From contig CANJQJ010000025.1 of NCBI GenBank assembly GCA_947476425.1, positions 1 to 43,500 on the forward strand: a DNA stretch of 43,500 nucleotides, written 5' to 3'. The stretch comes from Sphingomonadaceae bacterium. GTDB taxonomy: Bacteria > Pseudomonadota > Alphaproteobacteria > Sphingomonadales > Sphingomonadaceae. Under the pieces are notes generated by a model that was given only the letters and a program-made list of their open reading frames with translations, made no database searches and was not told the origin of the DNA. Positions 1 to 8,088 of this stretch are shown piece after piece; the first letter of the stretch is position 1, and every line of letters begins with the position of its first letter. Position numbers and translations under genes: made by a program.

Positions 1-69
1 ATGCGATCGCGGGAAAAATGGCTTGATCCGGCGCATCTGCACCTCGCTCAGCATAAACAGATCGTCCAC
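1..69 (-). CDS. IS5-family transposase, N-terminal fragment cut by the window edge
   Basis: This is the 5' end of a transposase gene, 23 codons, running off position 1. It starts at a GTG (67-69 on the minus strand) after an AGGAGGT ribosome-binding site (77-83). The peptide contains the stretch MLSEVQMRRIKPFFPRSH, which resembles the start of IS5-family (IS427-like group) DDE transposases. An internal ATG five codons later is an alternative start. No catalytic residues are visible because the gene is cut. It is identical to the fragment at the right end. Confidence 0.65.
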   Translation of the reverse strand, partial: MDDLFMLSEVQMRRIKPFFPRSH

Positions 70-143
70 AAGCAGCACCTCCTGGTGCCACCATTGAATC
101 AACCCTCAGCCCATCATGCAAGCAATTTAACAGGTCCTGACCC
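1..143 (-). mobile_element. IS5-type insertion sequence, left partial copy
   Basis: This is the outer end of an insertion sequence, cut by the window edge. It is the exact reverse complement of the right end of the window, carries the first codons of a transposase reading off the window edge, and stops at the point where the two copies diverge. The last shared bases read CCC followed by CTAG-like flanking bases (143-147), so the element probably ends near 143 in a CTAG or TA target. IS5-family elements often use such short targets. The assignment rests on the transposase N-terminus. The rest of the element cannot be seen. Confidence 0.75.
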
Positions 144-164
144 TAGACACCGGCTGCCGGGGGA

Positions 165-743
165 ATGGTAATGACGTTGATCTTTCTGGCCGTGGCTCTG
201 CCGCTGTTGTTGGTAGCCTGGCTGGCGATGCGGGGACTCGGAACCTACAACCGGCTGATGGCGCTGGACGCGCGCTGCGATACGGCTTTTGCCGATATCG
301 ATGTCCAGTTGAAGCATCGCGCCAATCTCATCCCCGGGCTGGTCGAAACGGTCAAGGGCTTTGCCGGCCATGAGAAAGGACTGGTCGAAGCAGTGACCCA
401 GGCACGTGCCCAGGCACTGAATGCGGTATCGACGGAGGGAAAGGCGGCTGCGGAAATCAAGCTGAAGCAAAGCGTGGGAATGCTTCTGCAGTCGGCACAG
501 GCCTATCCAGACATCAAGGCCTCGCCGCATTTCCGCGATCTCGAGCAGCAATTGGTCGACAGCGAGAATCGACTGACGGCGTCGCGCCGATTCTACAATC
601 TGGCGATCGAGGAATATAATAGTTGCCTTCGCCAATGGCCGGGCAGCCTGATCGCTGCCAAGCGCCGGCTGAATGCCCGCAAGCCCTATGATTTGGGAAT
701 TGAGCGGGTGCTGGTCGATGAGCCGGTCGCAATCAGCTTCTAG
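165..743 (+). CDS. lemA: LemA family protein
   Basis: This is a 192-residue LemA-family protein. One N-terminal membrane segment (about residues 3-22) is followed by a long alpha-helical domain with the family pattern YNRLMALDARCDTAFADI and IPGLVETVKGFAGHE, and then the conserved helix around NRLTASRRFYNLAIEEYN. LemA proteins are membrane-anchored and their biochemical role is unclear. They are often encoded next to M48 metalloproteases, as here, where the protease gene starts 14 bases after this stop. A second ATG at 171 could be the start. The coding region begins only about 20 bases from the IS end, so its native promoter has probably been removed, and any expression would come from the IS or beyond. 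The family call is firm; the function is not known. Confidence 0.9.
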   Translation: MVMTLIFLAVALPLLLVAWLAMRGLGTYNRLMALDARCDTAFADIDVQLKHRANLIPGLVETVKGFAGHEKGLVEAVTQARAQALNAVSTEGKAAAEIKLKQSVGMLLQSAQAYPDIKASPHFRDLEQQLVDSENRLTASRRFYNLAIEEYNSCLRQWPGSLIAAKRRLNARKPYDLGIERVLVDEPVAISF

Positions 744-757
744 GAGCGGGCGGGACG

Positions 758-2638
758 ATGCTGATGGGTGCGGCGACAGGACTTTACGGCCATGTAGAGG
801 ATAATCGGAAGCGGTCGATCCTGCTGTTCGGCGGCTTCATCGTCGCAATCGAGCTCATGGCACTGATCCTGCTGTTCATGCCGACGTTGATGTTCGATTG
901 GGCGCACTCCCCGCTGGTATCGCCGCTGGGCTATGCGACGCGCTATATCCCGCCGGTCGCGCTAGTGGCGCTTCTGGTTTATTCGGCACGGCTGTGGTGG
1001 TTCGTCGGGACGGTCAAGAAGGCCGTCGGATTCCGTTATGTCGATAATAACGATGAACCGCGCTTCTGTCGGATCCTTGAGCCGCTGGCAATTGCCGCAG
1101 GGATCACAACGCCCTACGCTGCAGTAATCGACAGTCCGTCACTCAATGCCTTCGCCTGTGGAGTGCGCGCCAATCATATGGTGGTGGTGGCGACAAGCGG
1201 GCTGATCGAGGGGCTCGACGATGACGAGCTTGGCGCTGTCCTTGCGCATGAGATCATGCACATCAAGGCGCGCGACACGATGCTGCTTGCCTCGGCCAAT
1301 ACGTTCATGGCGACGCTGATGATGGCACGCACCAAGCGTCAGGTGAAATTCGACGACTGGCGCCAGATGATCGCGTTGGTTGTGTTGCCTGCAATGATCC
1401 CGCTCTATCTCGTGATGGCATTCCTGACGCAGGTGGCGCTTCGCATCGGCTATTGTTCGCGCGCTGCTATCGGGTCGGCGCGCGAGATGATCGCCGATGC
1501 CGAAGCGGTGAGATTGACGCAAAATCCGGCAGCGCTGGTTTCGGCACTTCGCAAGATCGAGGGTCGCAGCCGGATCGGATCGCTCGGGTCGGCCGAGGAG
1601 GCAATGATGATCGATGGACCGACCGAGGGACCGCTGGCGACGCATCCGACGGTGACGGAACGGATCGCAGCGCTGGCGCGAACGACTGGATCGATGATCT
1701 TCGACGGCGGCACGCGGCTCGACACGCGGACGCCAGCGCTCCGCGGCGCGGCACGAAGCTTGTCGTTTGGACAGCGGAACGAAACATTGATGCGGGTGGC
1801 ATCGCTCGCCGAGGCGCCACCTCGCGCCACTCTGTTTCAGATTTTTCGGAAGACCCGTGATCCCGAACGCAACCTCTTCGGCTTCAATAAGCGGGGCACG
1901 CTCCAGTTCGCGCTGGTGCTGGCGGCGATCGGTCTCATTTATCAATCGCAGCTCGGCCATCGCTACTTCGAGGCGCAGAGAAACGGCGTCAGCGCGATGC
2001 GCGGGCTCGGCGACCTCCAGAAGCAATTGATAGCCTGCGACTTGGGCGCGATCGGGCTCAATCCATTCGGGATGACATGCGACGCCAGGAAGCTCGACGG
2101 CATGGCGACGACGTTCAACGCCCGCGTAGGCCTACCCGACCGCGGCGCGGAAGAGATAGCAGAACAACACAAATATGCGGCCTCGCGGCTGGCTCGCCGC
2201 TGCTATTCCGATCGGTTCGATATGCGGCCCGCCGACCTTGTCGGGGCCCCTCGAAGAAATTCGGGCGGCGAAGAGCTGAGGAACTTTCTCAACGGGGCGA
2301 GCCAACCGCTCGACAGAATTCTGAATGCGGTTCCGGGTCCGGCGAGGGATAAGGCGCTCAAGGAATATGTCTCATATCGCAAGCTCTTGCTCAACGACGC
2401 GCTCTATTTCTTCGGTAAATCGGGGATGGATGAAATCAATTCGGTCTATCGTCGCGACGACCATCAGCAAGTGCTTACCCTTCTCGCCGAGCGCCTGAAG
2501 GACCCGACGTTCGCTGCAGGGGATCCTGACTCAGACGTAGCCGATCTCAAACTATTCGCAACCGCACCGTACGAGGCGCTGCCGTGCGACACGGTGCCTT
2601 CGCGCGAACAAAGCAAGGGGCTGGCAGCCGGGACATGA
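758..2638 (+). CDS. M48 family membrane zinc metalloprotease (HtpX-like)
   Basis: This is a 626-residue membrane protease. Two N-terminal membrane segments (about 20-42 and 63-85) precede an M48 catalytic domain with the HEIMH zinc motif at residues 164-168. The third ligand is probably Glu243 in the AREMIADAEA helix, and a further hydrophobic stretch lies at about 205-228. M48 proteases such as HtpX degrade damaged membrane proteins. The protein is about twice the length of HtpX. The extra C-terminal half (about 350-626) has one more membrane segment near 380-395, and I do not recognise its domain. The gene follows lemA by 14 bases and is probably co-transcribed with it, a pairing seen in other bacteria. 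An ATG two codons downstream is an alternative start. The substrate is unknown. Confidence 0.87.
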   Translation: MLMGAATGLYGHVEDNRKRSILLFGGFIVAIELMALILLFMPTLMFDWAHSPLVSPLGYATRYIPPVALVALLVYSARLWWFVGTVKKAVGFRYVDNNDEPRFCRILEPLAIAAGITTPYAAVIDSPSLNAFACGVRANHMVVVATSGLIEGLDDDELGAVLAHEIMHIKARDTMLLASANTFMATLMMARTKRQVKFDDWRQMIALVVLPAMIPLYLVMAFLTQVALRIGYCSRAAIGSAREMIADAEAVRLTQNPAALVSALRKIEGRSRIGSLGSAEEAMMIDGPTEGPLATHPTVTERIAALARTTGSMIFDGGTRLDTRTPALRGAARSLSFGQRNETLMRVASLAEAPPRATLFQIFRKTRDPERNLFGFNKRGTLQFALVLAAIGLIYQSQLGHRYFEAQRNGVSAMRGLGDLQKQLIACDLGAIGLNPFGMTCDARKLDGMATTFNARVGLPDRGAEEIAEQHKYAASRLARRCYSDRFDMRPADLVGAPRRNSGGEELRNFLNGASQPLDRILNAVPGPARDKALKEYVSYRKLLLNDALYFFGKSGMDEINSVYRRDDHQQVLTLLAERLKDPTFAAGDPDSDVADLKLFATAPYEALPCDTVPSREQSKGLAAGT

Positions 2639-2767
2639 GCCGTGGGGACATTTCGCCGACAACGGCAAAAGGCAGAACGCAAGCGCGATTTGCGCTATCT
2701 CACTGACGTTCGCTCAGAAGCGCGCCCTCGGAAAATCCGAAGCTTTTCATCGGCTCGATTGTCGCGC

Positions 2768-3937
2768 TCAGGTGTCGACTGGTTCGGGAATGGAAGTCAT
2801 GGGCGTCGTCCAATGTCGATCTGCGGCTCTGCGCCCCCCGGTTGCCCGCAATCGCCGGTTCCCAATCCGGCGCTCGTGGCGAGCGATCAGCCTGTTGGAA
2901 CTGACCCACAGGCCGCCGCTTACCGCGCCGGCGACAATGCCATCCAGTGCGAAGTGCCAGCCCAGATGGATCGAGCCAACGAAAATCAGTCCAGCGAAGA
3001 GTGTGAGAAGCCAACCGAGCCACCGCGTCACACTATAGCCAGCGCAGGCCAGCAGGATTGCGATCGCGTTATGCATTGAGGGCATCGCAGAAATCCCTCC
3101 CCCCGGAATAATGGTACCCGTCTCCTGCGCCTGGAGCAGCCACGCGTGACCACGTATCGCAAGCAGCCCTGATCCGTGGACGGCTTTTAATGCCGCATCA
3201 TCGGTCGCCAAAATTGCCTTAAGCGGCAGGAACGGGTCGGGTAGCGCATGAAAATGCCCATAATATATAGGCCCCGATGCGGGGATAAGGTAGGCGAGCG
3301 CCGTACCGGTGATGATCCATGTTGCCGCAAAGCACAGAATGAAACGACAGCGGTGAAGCGGATCACCGGACAGATAGGAGCAGACGAGCATGCTTCCGAC
3401 CATTAGCGGAAACCAGATTTGATAAGCCTGATCCAGCCAATATCCTGCCTCGACGGCAAGCAGGCCGTGGGTGATTTGCCAAGCATGATGGCCAAGCAGG
3501 AGCTTGTATTCCATTGATGCTATAGCGGCGTCGGCCCAATATCCGGAATGCGGAAGGGTCGTTTGCTTGAACGTGCTATATGCTGCCATCAGAAGCGTGA
3601 ACGCTAGCGGGGGCGTAATGGCGCTGATCTGGCTGGATGGTCTGCGCGCAACGATCAGCAGCCGGGTAAAATAGTCGGCTATTGGTTTGCGGTTTGGGTT
3701 GAATGCTTCCCTGCCTATGCTGACAATGAGCATGGCGATCCCGAGGGAGATCCACATAACGCCGATCGGTTTAGCGTACCAATTTGCCAGATTGAGGAAC
3801 AGGCGCAGCTTGGTCGCCGACGCCCCTACTACGGCAACGCAATAAGCTGCGACCACCACGAGTGGAGTAAAAAGAAACAGGAAGCGCTGTCGATTCGAAG
3901 CCATTGAGACCTCATAGGCGGCAGGAGTTATTGACAT
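2768..3937 (-). CDS. PAP2 superfamily membrane phosphatase / phosphotransferase
   Basis: This is a 389-residue integral membrane protein with about six to eight hydrophobic helices. It carries PAP2 phosphatase motifs late in the chain: PSMH at 286-289 and then H324-L-G-W-H328 with Asp332, matching the C2 and C3 motifs of the Aur1/inositolphosphotransferase-like branch. Members act on lipid phosphates or transfer phospho-head groups in membranes. The substrate cannot be read from the sequence. The gene is convergent with the M48 protease and stands alone. An ATG at residue 12 is an alternative start. The basic tail after residue 350 is not part of the domain. Confidence 0.8.
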   Translation of the reverse strand: MSITPAAYEVSMASNRQRFLFLFTPLVVVAAYCVAVVGASATKLRLFLNLANWYAKPIGVMWISLGIAMLIVSIGREAFNPNRKPIADYFTRLLIVARRPSSQISAITPPLAFTLLMAAYSTFKQTTLPHSGYWADAAIASMEYKLLLGHHAWQITHGLLAVEAGYWLDQAYQIWFPLMVGSMLVCSYLSGDPLHRCRFILCFAATWIITGTALAYLIPASGPIYYGHFHALPDPFLPLKAILATDDAALKAVHGSGLLAIRGHAWLLQAQETGTIIPGGGISAMPSMHNAIAILLACAGYSVTRWLGWLLTLFAGLIFVGSIHLGWHFALDGIVAGAVSGGLWVSSNRLIARHERRIGNRRLRATGGRRAADRHWTTPMTSIPEPVDT

Positions 3938-4316
3938 GTTTCAATGATCGCCGCGCTCCGTTTTTTCTTTCATTGATGTTGACGATCACGATGGTCTGAA
4001 AATGTGCGGCAAATCGCCCTCGGTAGCGAGAATCATGAATGCGGCGTCAAACAGCGGCTTCGCCCGATTCCGCGCCAAAATCCGATTGCGCCAAACGGAA
4101 ACTCGCTACAATCTCAACTCCCATTCGGGCTGATCTCGTAGTCCATCTGGGAAATATCGGTTTAGTGTACTTTTCGACTCGCAATTGCTGCTAAAAAATT
4201 GGAGTAGCGATAGGCAATCGCCAGTCCAAAAGGACACTCGGGCTGGGGCAAAGAAAAAAAGCGTTTAGACATCCAAGGCGACCCCGGAGCCGTCAAACAC
4301 AATAAAGGGAGAGGAA
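3938..4316. other. Intergenic region between divergent genes
   Basis: These 379 bases separate the PAP2 gene from the sulfotransferase gene, which point away from each other, so both promoters should lie here. The part near 4150-4265 is visibly richer in A+T than its surroundings and ends in a run of A. I see no convincing small gene, RNA or repeat. A purine-rich ribosome-binding site (GGGAGAGG, about 4307-4314) serves the downstream gene. Confidence 0.5.
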
Positions 4317-5474
4317 ATGAGATCGTTCAAGCTGAACGCCGAGGAGATTTACCAGCGCGCAGCGCGTGAATCCGGTCTGGCTGAGTATAGCGACCCGGCG
4401 ATTGAGGAACGCTTTTCGCATTTGATGAGCCTGTTCAACGACTTTGGCTCCATCCCCGAGCAATTTTACCCGGCGGCCGTGGCGCAAATCGAAACGGTCG
4501 TGGTCAAACGCCTGAAGGTGGCGCGCGACTGGCGTCTGTTTCCCGAAATCCTCGAACAGGAAATCAAGCAGCCGTTGTTCGTCGTCGGCAATCCGCGCGC
4601 CGGCACCACCTTCACGCAATCCATCCTGGCGCTCGACGACGGCGCCCGCACGCCGCACGTTCGCGACGTCCAACACCCCTCGCCGCCGCGCGGACTTGAT
4701 CCCGCCGCCGACGCGGCCGCACTGGCGGAACAGGACGCCTACGTCGATTACATTCTCGCAAAATCGCCGCAACTGCTGCAGACGCATCCCTATTTCGATC
4801 AGCGCGGCGAGATGGAGGCCGAGGACGAATACACCTACTCGCTCGATTTCGACCTTCTGTATCTGTATTGGTTCTTGCACGTACCAACGGTTTGCCTGCC
4901 GCCCGCGCCGCGCGATCCGGTGGTAGCGCTCCAGTTCTTCAAGAACATGCTGAAGCAGTATCAGTGGAAGACCCCGACCAAACGATGGGTCGGCAAGGGC
5001 GTCATCCACCATTACATCATGCCGGCGATGCTTGAGGTTTTTCCGGATGCAGTCCATTTCTGGATCCATCGCCCGCCTGAGGAATATATCGGTTCATTGC
5101 TAGCGCATTTGGAACCGCAATTCGCGCCGTTCAATGAGGGCCTGTACCGTCTCGACCACGGCGCGATGGTGGAACAGATCAAAGCAGGGGTAGACTATAT
5201 CCTGAAAAGCCCCGCCACCTATGATTCGCGGATCCATCATATCCGTTTCAAGGATTTCGTCGTCAATCCCGCGGCAGTCATCGCGCCCATCTATGAAGAG
5301 CGCGGTATTCCCTTCACGAATTCGTTCGCGCAGCGAATCAAAGACCGCATGAACGATCCGAAGCACCGGGCCGATCGCTACGGCAAATTCACTTACTCGA
5401 TAGAAAAATTCGGCCTCGACCGGCCTACATTACGCAAAATGTTCGCCGAGTATTGCGACCGCTTTGAAATCTGA
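4317..5474 (+). CDS. Sulfotransferase family protein
   Basis: This is a 385-residue protein of the Sulfotransfer_3 type. The motif NPRAGTTFTQSILALD at residues 92-107 matches the loop that binds the 5'-phosphosulfate of PAPS. A later segment (WIHRPPEEYIGSLLAHLEP) is in the place of the 3'-phosphate-binding motif. Such enzymes move a sulfuryl group from PAPS to an alcohol, phenol or sugar. The acceptor here is unknown. No signal peptide is visible, so a cytoplasmic location is expected. A strong ribosome-binding site precedes the ATG. The next gene begins right after this stop, so the two are probably one transcript. The fold call is good; the reaction has not been shown. Confidence 0.82.
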   Translation: MRSFKLNAEEIYQRAARESGLAEYSDPAIEERFSHLMSLFNDFGSIPEQFYPAAVAQIETVVVKRLKVARDWRLFPEILEQEIKQPLFVVGNPRAGTTFTQSILALDDGARTPHVRDVQHPSPPRGLDPAADAAALAEQDAYVDYILAKSPQLLQTHPYFDQRGEMEAEDEYTYSLDFDLLYLYWFLHVPTVCLPPAPRDPVVALQFFKNMLKQYQWKTPTKRWVGKGVIHHYIMPAMLEVFPDAVHFWIHRPPEEYIGSLLAHLEPQFAPFNEGLYRLDHGAMVEQIKAGVDYILKSPATYDSRIHHIRFKDFVVNPAAVIAPIYEERGIPFTNSFAQRIKDRMNDPKHRADRYGKFTYSIEKFGLDRPTLRKMFAEYCDRFEI

Positions 5475-5489
5475 ATGAAGGATCGTCAC

Positions 5490-6755
5490 ATGGCCCCGAA
5501 CGAACATCGCGCAGTTCTCGCTACCCCGGAGCAGTTGCTCGTCGAACGCCGCGCTTTGGAAATCGTGCAAACCGAGGTGATCGCGGCGGCCAAATTCCGC
5601 ACGCTGAAAATGTTCATGGCGGACCGAAACGCCCAATTGCTCAACCAATCGAAATTCATGCGCATCAGCGTCGACGAGCATTACTATCACGCAGCGCTGA
5701 TGGCCGCGAGCGAACAGCCGCGTAGCCCGCGCATCACCTGGACACTGAATTGCGCGCATGACTGGGCGGGTCAGAGCGTGCCCGGGAGCCGTTTCGGCCA
5801 GGACAACACCGACAATATCTACCGCATAGCATGCATCGAGGAGAATCTGCGCTACAAGATCACCGGCAAGTTTGATGCGAAACAGGCGGCGGATTTCAGC
5901 ATCAGCGCCCTGCCAGCACAAATGGGCGAGGACACCTTGTCGCCGGCTACGGCCATCATCACGCTCGACCAGATCGACTCGGGCTCGGACGGGCGCTTCG
6001 AGATCGTCCTGGATTCGACCCCGACGGACGGCCGCCGCAACCATTTGTGCATCACAGGCGCCAAATTTCTGATGATGCGCGACAGTCTTGCGGATTGGGG
6101 CGCCGAGCGCCCCTGCGCATTGCTGATCGAGCGCACCGACGGACCTCATGAAGATGACTATACTCTGGAGACCGCCTCCAGACGCGCCGCGCATCTGGGC
6201 TCGCGCATTGCCGATTTCTTCCTCGATTTTGTACAGCACAAGATGTTGGAGGCCTCGCCGGCCAATGTGCTGCCCTCGCCCGTGTCATCCGCCGCGCGCG
6301 GCGGTCTGGTGACGCAATCCGCGACGGTCGGCCATTACCTCCTCGGCGAGGATGAAGCGCTGGTCATCACGGCAGACCGTCTCGGGGCGCGCTATGTCGG
6401 CATGCAGATCGTCAATATGTGGATGCAATCCTACGACCCGACGGCGCACACGAGCAGCCTCAATCACGCACAGGCTATCCCTGATTCAGATGGTCGTTAT
6501 CGCTGGGTGATTTCGGGCCGCGACCCCGGCGTTCACAATTGGCTGGATGGCAGCGGCACGGTCATCGGAACCATCGTGCTACGCTGGCAGCAGCTACCGC
6601 CTGGTGCCAAGCTCGAAGGCAGCGTCACCTCGGAAGTCATAAAGTTGAACGAGCTCCACACCCATCTACCGAAAGAAACCGTCTATCTCGACGCTACCGC
6701 CCGAGAGCAACAGCGTCGGGAACGCTTAAACAGCTACAACCAGCGCTTGCTCTGA
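5490..6755 (+). CDS. DUF1214-like protein of unknown function
   Basis: This is a 421-residue protein without a clear signal peptide. The segments NIYRIACIEENLRYKITG (about 110-127) and, near 330-370, DGRYRWVISGRDPGVHNWLD with VIGTIVLRW recall DUF1214-domain proteins, which often come with sulfotransferases or lipid genes in sphingomonads. An ATG at 5475 touches the sulfotransferase stop codon. The ATG at 5490 has a better AAGGA site (5478-5482) at normal distance, so I chose it. The pairing with the sulfotransferase suggests a shared pathway. No catalytic motif is recognised and no function is assigned. The DUF1214 match is from memory and is moderate. Confidence 0.65.
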   Translation: MAPNEHRAVLATPEQLLVERRALEIVQTEVIAAAKFRTLKMFMADRNAQLLNQSKFMRISVDEHYYHAALMAASEQPRSPRITWTLNCAHDWAGQSVPGSRFGQDNTDNIYRIACIEENLRYKITGKFDAKQAADFSISALPAQMGEDTLSPATAIITLDQIDSGSDGRFEIVLDSTPTDGRRNHLCITGAKFLMMRDSLADWGAERPCALLIERTDGPHEDDYTLETASRRAAHLGSRIADFFLDFVQHKMLEASPANVLPSPVSSAARGGLVTQSATVGHYLLGEDEALVITADRLGARYVGMQIVNMWMQSYDPTAHTSSLNHAQAIPDSDGRYRWVISGRDPGVHNWLDGSGTVIGTIVLRWQQLPPGAKLEGSVTSEVIKLNELHTHLPKETVYLDATAREQQRRERLNSYNQRLL

Positions 6756-7207
6756 CGCTCGCCCGATCACGATTCTGCGAGATGGAGCGTTACTCTCGCC
6801 CCATTATTGCGTCGAGTCTCATGAATGGGCAACTTATCCCTCTTTGTAACGGGACCATCATCGCCCGCGCTAGCAGGCACCCTCAATCCCAGAGCTGATG
6901 TTCATGCTCAACCGGCCACAAAGTTACGAGACCCTGCTGATGGGCAAACCCACACCGACGGGTAAGCCAGGGAATCTCCAATGTGAGTCAGTATCATCGA
7001 CGGTTGGTATTAAACGTCTCCACGCCTCTGTGTGAGGTCGGGCTAGCTCCGCGCCTCGGTCACTCTCGCTGTACGGTTCGCTGCCAGGTCGACTGCGCGA
7101 TGAACAGCGCATTCCCGACCGGTTCATCCGAACAGGAATAATAGAGGGCATTGGACGAGAATGGCGGCGACGAATGTGTCCGTGCATTCTCACGGAAAGG
7201 AAAGTCG
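6756..7207. other. Intergenic region, promoter side of the Gly/Tyr-rich protein gene
   Basis: These 452 bases lie between the DUF1214-like gene and the secreted Gly/Tyr-rich protein. Open frames on the minus strand here have no recognisable family and poor codon use. Near 7101-7133 there is TGAAC, then 16 bases, then GGTTC, followed by GAAC. This loosely resembles an EcfG general-stress promoter and also forms short inverted repeats. No RNA gene was recognised. Confidence 0.4.
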
Positions 7208-7612
7208 ATGAAGAATTTTCTAACCAAAGCCACTGCTGCGCTCGCCTTGGCCGGTGCGCTCGTAGCAACCGCGCCAGCACAGGCCCAACCGGGTGGATAT
7301 GGCGGCGGCCATTCATATCGTGATGGCGGCAACTATGGCGCCCGTGGATATTACGGTCGAGGCTACCACGACGGCTACGGCGGGAACCGGGGCCGCCACT
7401 GGCGTCATGGCGACGATGACGCAGGGCTGGCGATCGGTGCAGGGATCATTGGACTTGCGCTAGGCGCTGCTATCGCATCCGATCATTCAAGCTATGATGA
7501 TCGCTATTACTCGGGTCGTCGCGGGTATTACGATGGCTATGGTGTTGACGGGGGGTACGGTGGCTATGACGGCTACGATTATCAATATCCGGGGTACGGA
7601 TACGGTTATTGA
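7208..7612 (+). CDS. Secreted glycine/tyrosine-rich small protein
   Basis: This is a 134-residue protein. It has a clear signal peptide (MKNFLTKATAALALAGALVA with an APAQAQ cleavage region), a Gly/Tyr/Arg-rich segment, and a short hydrophobic glycine-zipper-like stretch (AIGAGIIGLALGAAIA, about residues 77-92). A second Gly/Tyr-rich tail ends in repeated GYG and DGY. Export to the periplasm or outer membrane is expected. The start is the ATG after GGAAAGGAAA (about 7195-7204). An upstream in-frame ATG at 7151 would bury the signal peptide and was rejected. A hairpin terminator follows. Such proteins are common in sphingomonads and of unknown role. Confidence 0.75.
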   Translation: MKNFLTKATAALALAGALVATAPAQAQPGGYGGGHSYRDGGNYGARGYYGRGYHDGYGGNRGRHWRHGDDDAGLAIGAGIIGLALGAAIASDHSSYDDRYYSGRRGYYDGYGVDGGYGGYDGYDYQYPGYGYGY

Positions 7613-7633
7613 TCTGTTCGCTGCCCAAGTTTT

Positions 7634-7662
7634 GGAGCCCCGGCCTTACCCGCCGGGGTTCT
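7634..7662 (+). terminator. Hairpin terminator after the Gly/Tyr-rich protein gene
   Basis: CCCCGG (7638-7643) pairs with CCGGGG (7653-7658) around a nine-base loop, about 22 bases after the stop codon at 7612. The T run afterwards is short (TTCTC), so termination may be partial. It also lies downstream of the metallothionein-like gene on the other strand and could serve both. Confidence 0.55.
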
Positions 7663-7828
7663 CGACAGCGCCTCTAGAAATCACAAACTCAGACGCTTCG
7701 TTGTGAATCGCGATTTCCCAAATTCTGAGGGCGCGTCTGCAAAAATGGCTGGTCGTTCGGATGCGACCAAAAATTTGCCGGAAGCGTGCCGCGGCGGAAC
7801 CCGAGTATCGAGGTCCGCCGCGTCGCAT

Positions 7829-7951
7829 TCAGCGCGCGCAGCCGCAGTTGGCCCCGCATTGGCACGACGGCCCGCACTTGCAGGGCTTCGCAGTGGCACA
7901 CCGACAGATCGGCGAACAAACACACGGATCGCATTTACATTTCTTGGTCAT
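7829..7951 (-). CDS. Metallothionein-like cysteine-rich peptide, 40 residues
   Basis: This short gene encodes 40 residues of which 12 are cysteine: C5, 7, 10, 12, 16, 18, 24, 26, 30, 32, 36 and 38. They form six Cys-X-Cys pairs (CKC, CVC, CRC, CKC, CQC, CGC) with no His and no aromatic residue, the pattern of metallothioneins that wrap Cu, Zn or Cd in thiolate clusters. The tail CKCGPSCQCGANCGC looks especially metallothionein-like. It has an ATG start, an AGGAG site seven bases upstream and a TGA stop at 7829-7831. It runs away from the AraC-type gene, so the two may share a regulatory region. It is much shorter than usual gene-calling limits and unlike the nine-Cys, His-containing SmtA type. 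Likely role: cytoplasmic metal storage or detoxification, inferred from composition only. Longer frames over the same bases lack family features. Confidence 0.82.
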   Translation of the reverse strand: MTKKCKCDPCVCSPICRCATAKPCKCGPSCQCGANCGCAR

Positions 7952-7958
7952 GGGTGAA

Positions 7959-7963
7959 CTCCT
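7959..7963 (-). promoter_or_regulatory. Ribosome-binding site of the metallothionein-like gene
   Basis: AGGAG on the minus strand, seven bases before the ATG at 7951. It supports the short cysteine-rich frame as a real gene. Confidence 0.7.
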
Positions 7964-8088
7964 GTAGTTCGGTTTGACGATGTGTGTTGATATGCCGACG
8001 ACCGGGCGCGCGCTTGAACGTATCGGCTAAAATCGCAATATTTCACGGCTCATCCAGCCACGCCAAAAGGGGACGGGTTATATCGATC

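Larger units (their letters stand above)
1..147. repeat. 147-bp perfect inverted repeat, left arm
   Basis: Bases 1-147 are the exact reverse complement of bases 43354-43500. The two arms sit symmetrically at the two window ends. The repeat is explained by two oppositely oriented copies of the same insertion sequence. Bases 144-147 (TAGA), just outside the IS end, are also shared and probably reflect the same target preference. Confidence 0.95.

Noticed and set aside
6924-7316. Minus-strand frame in the gap before the Gly/Tyr-rich protein, 130 codons
   Set aside because: It overlaps the signal peptide region of the plus-strand gene, lacks a good ribosome-binding site, and its Arg/His-rich composition is not that of a real protein.
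7689-7957. Longer frames over the metallothionein-like region on both strands
   Set aside because: They have no motifs and overlap the cysteine-rich frame, which has a ribosome-binding site and a striking pattern.
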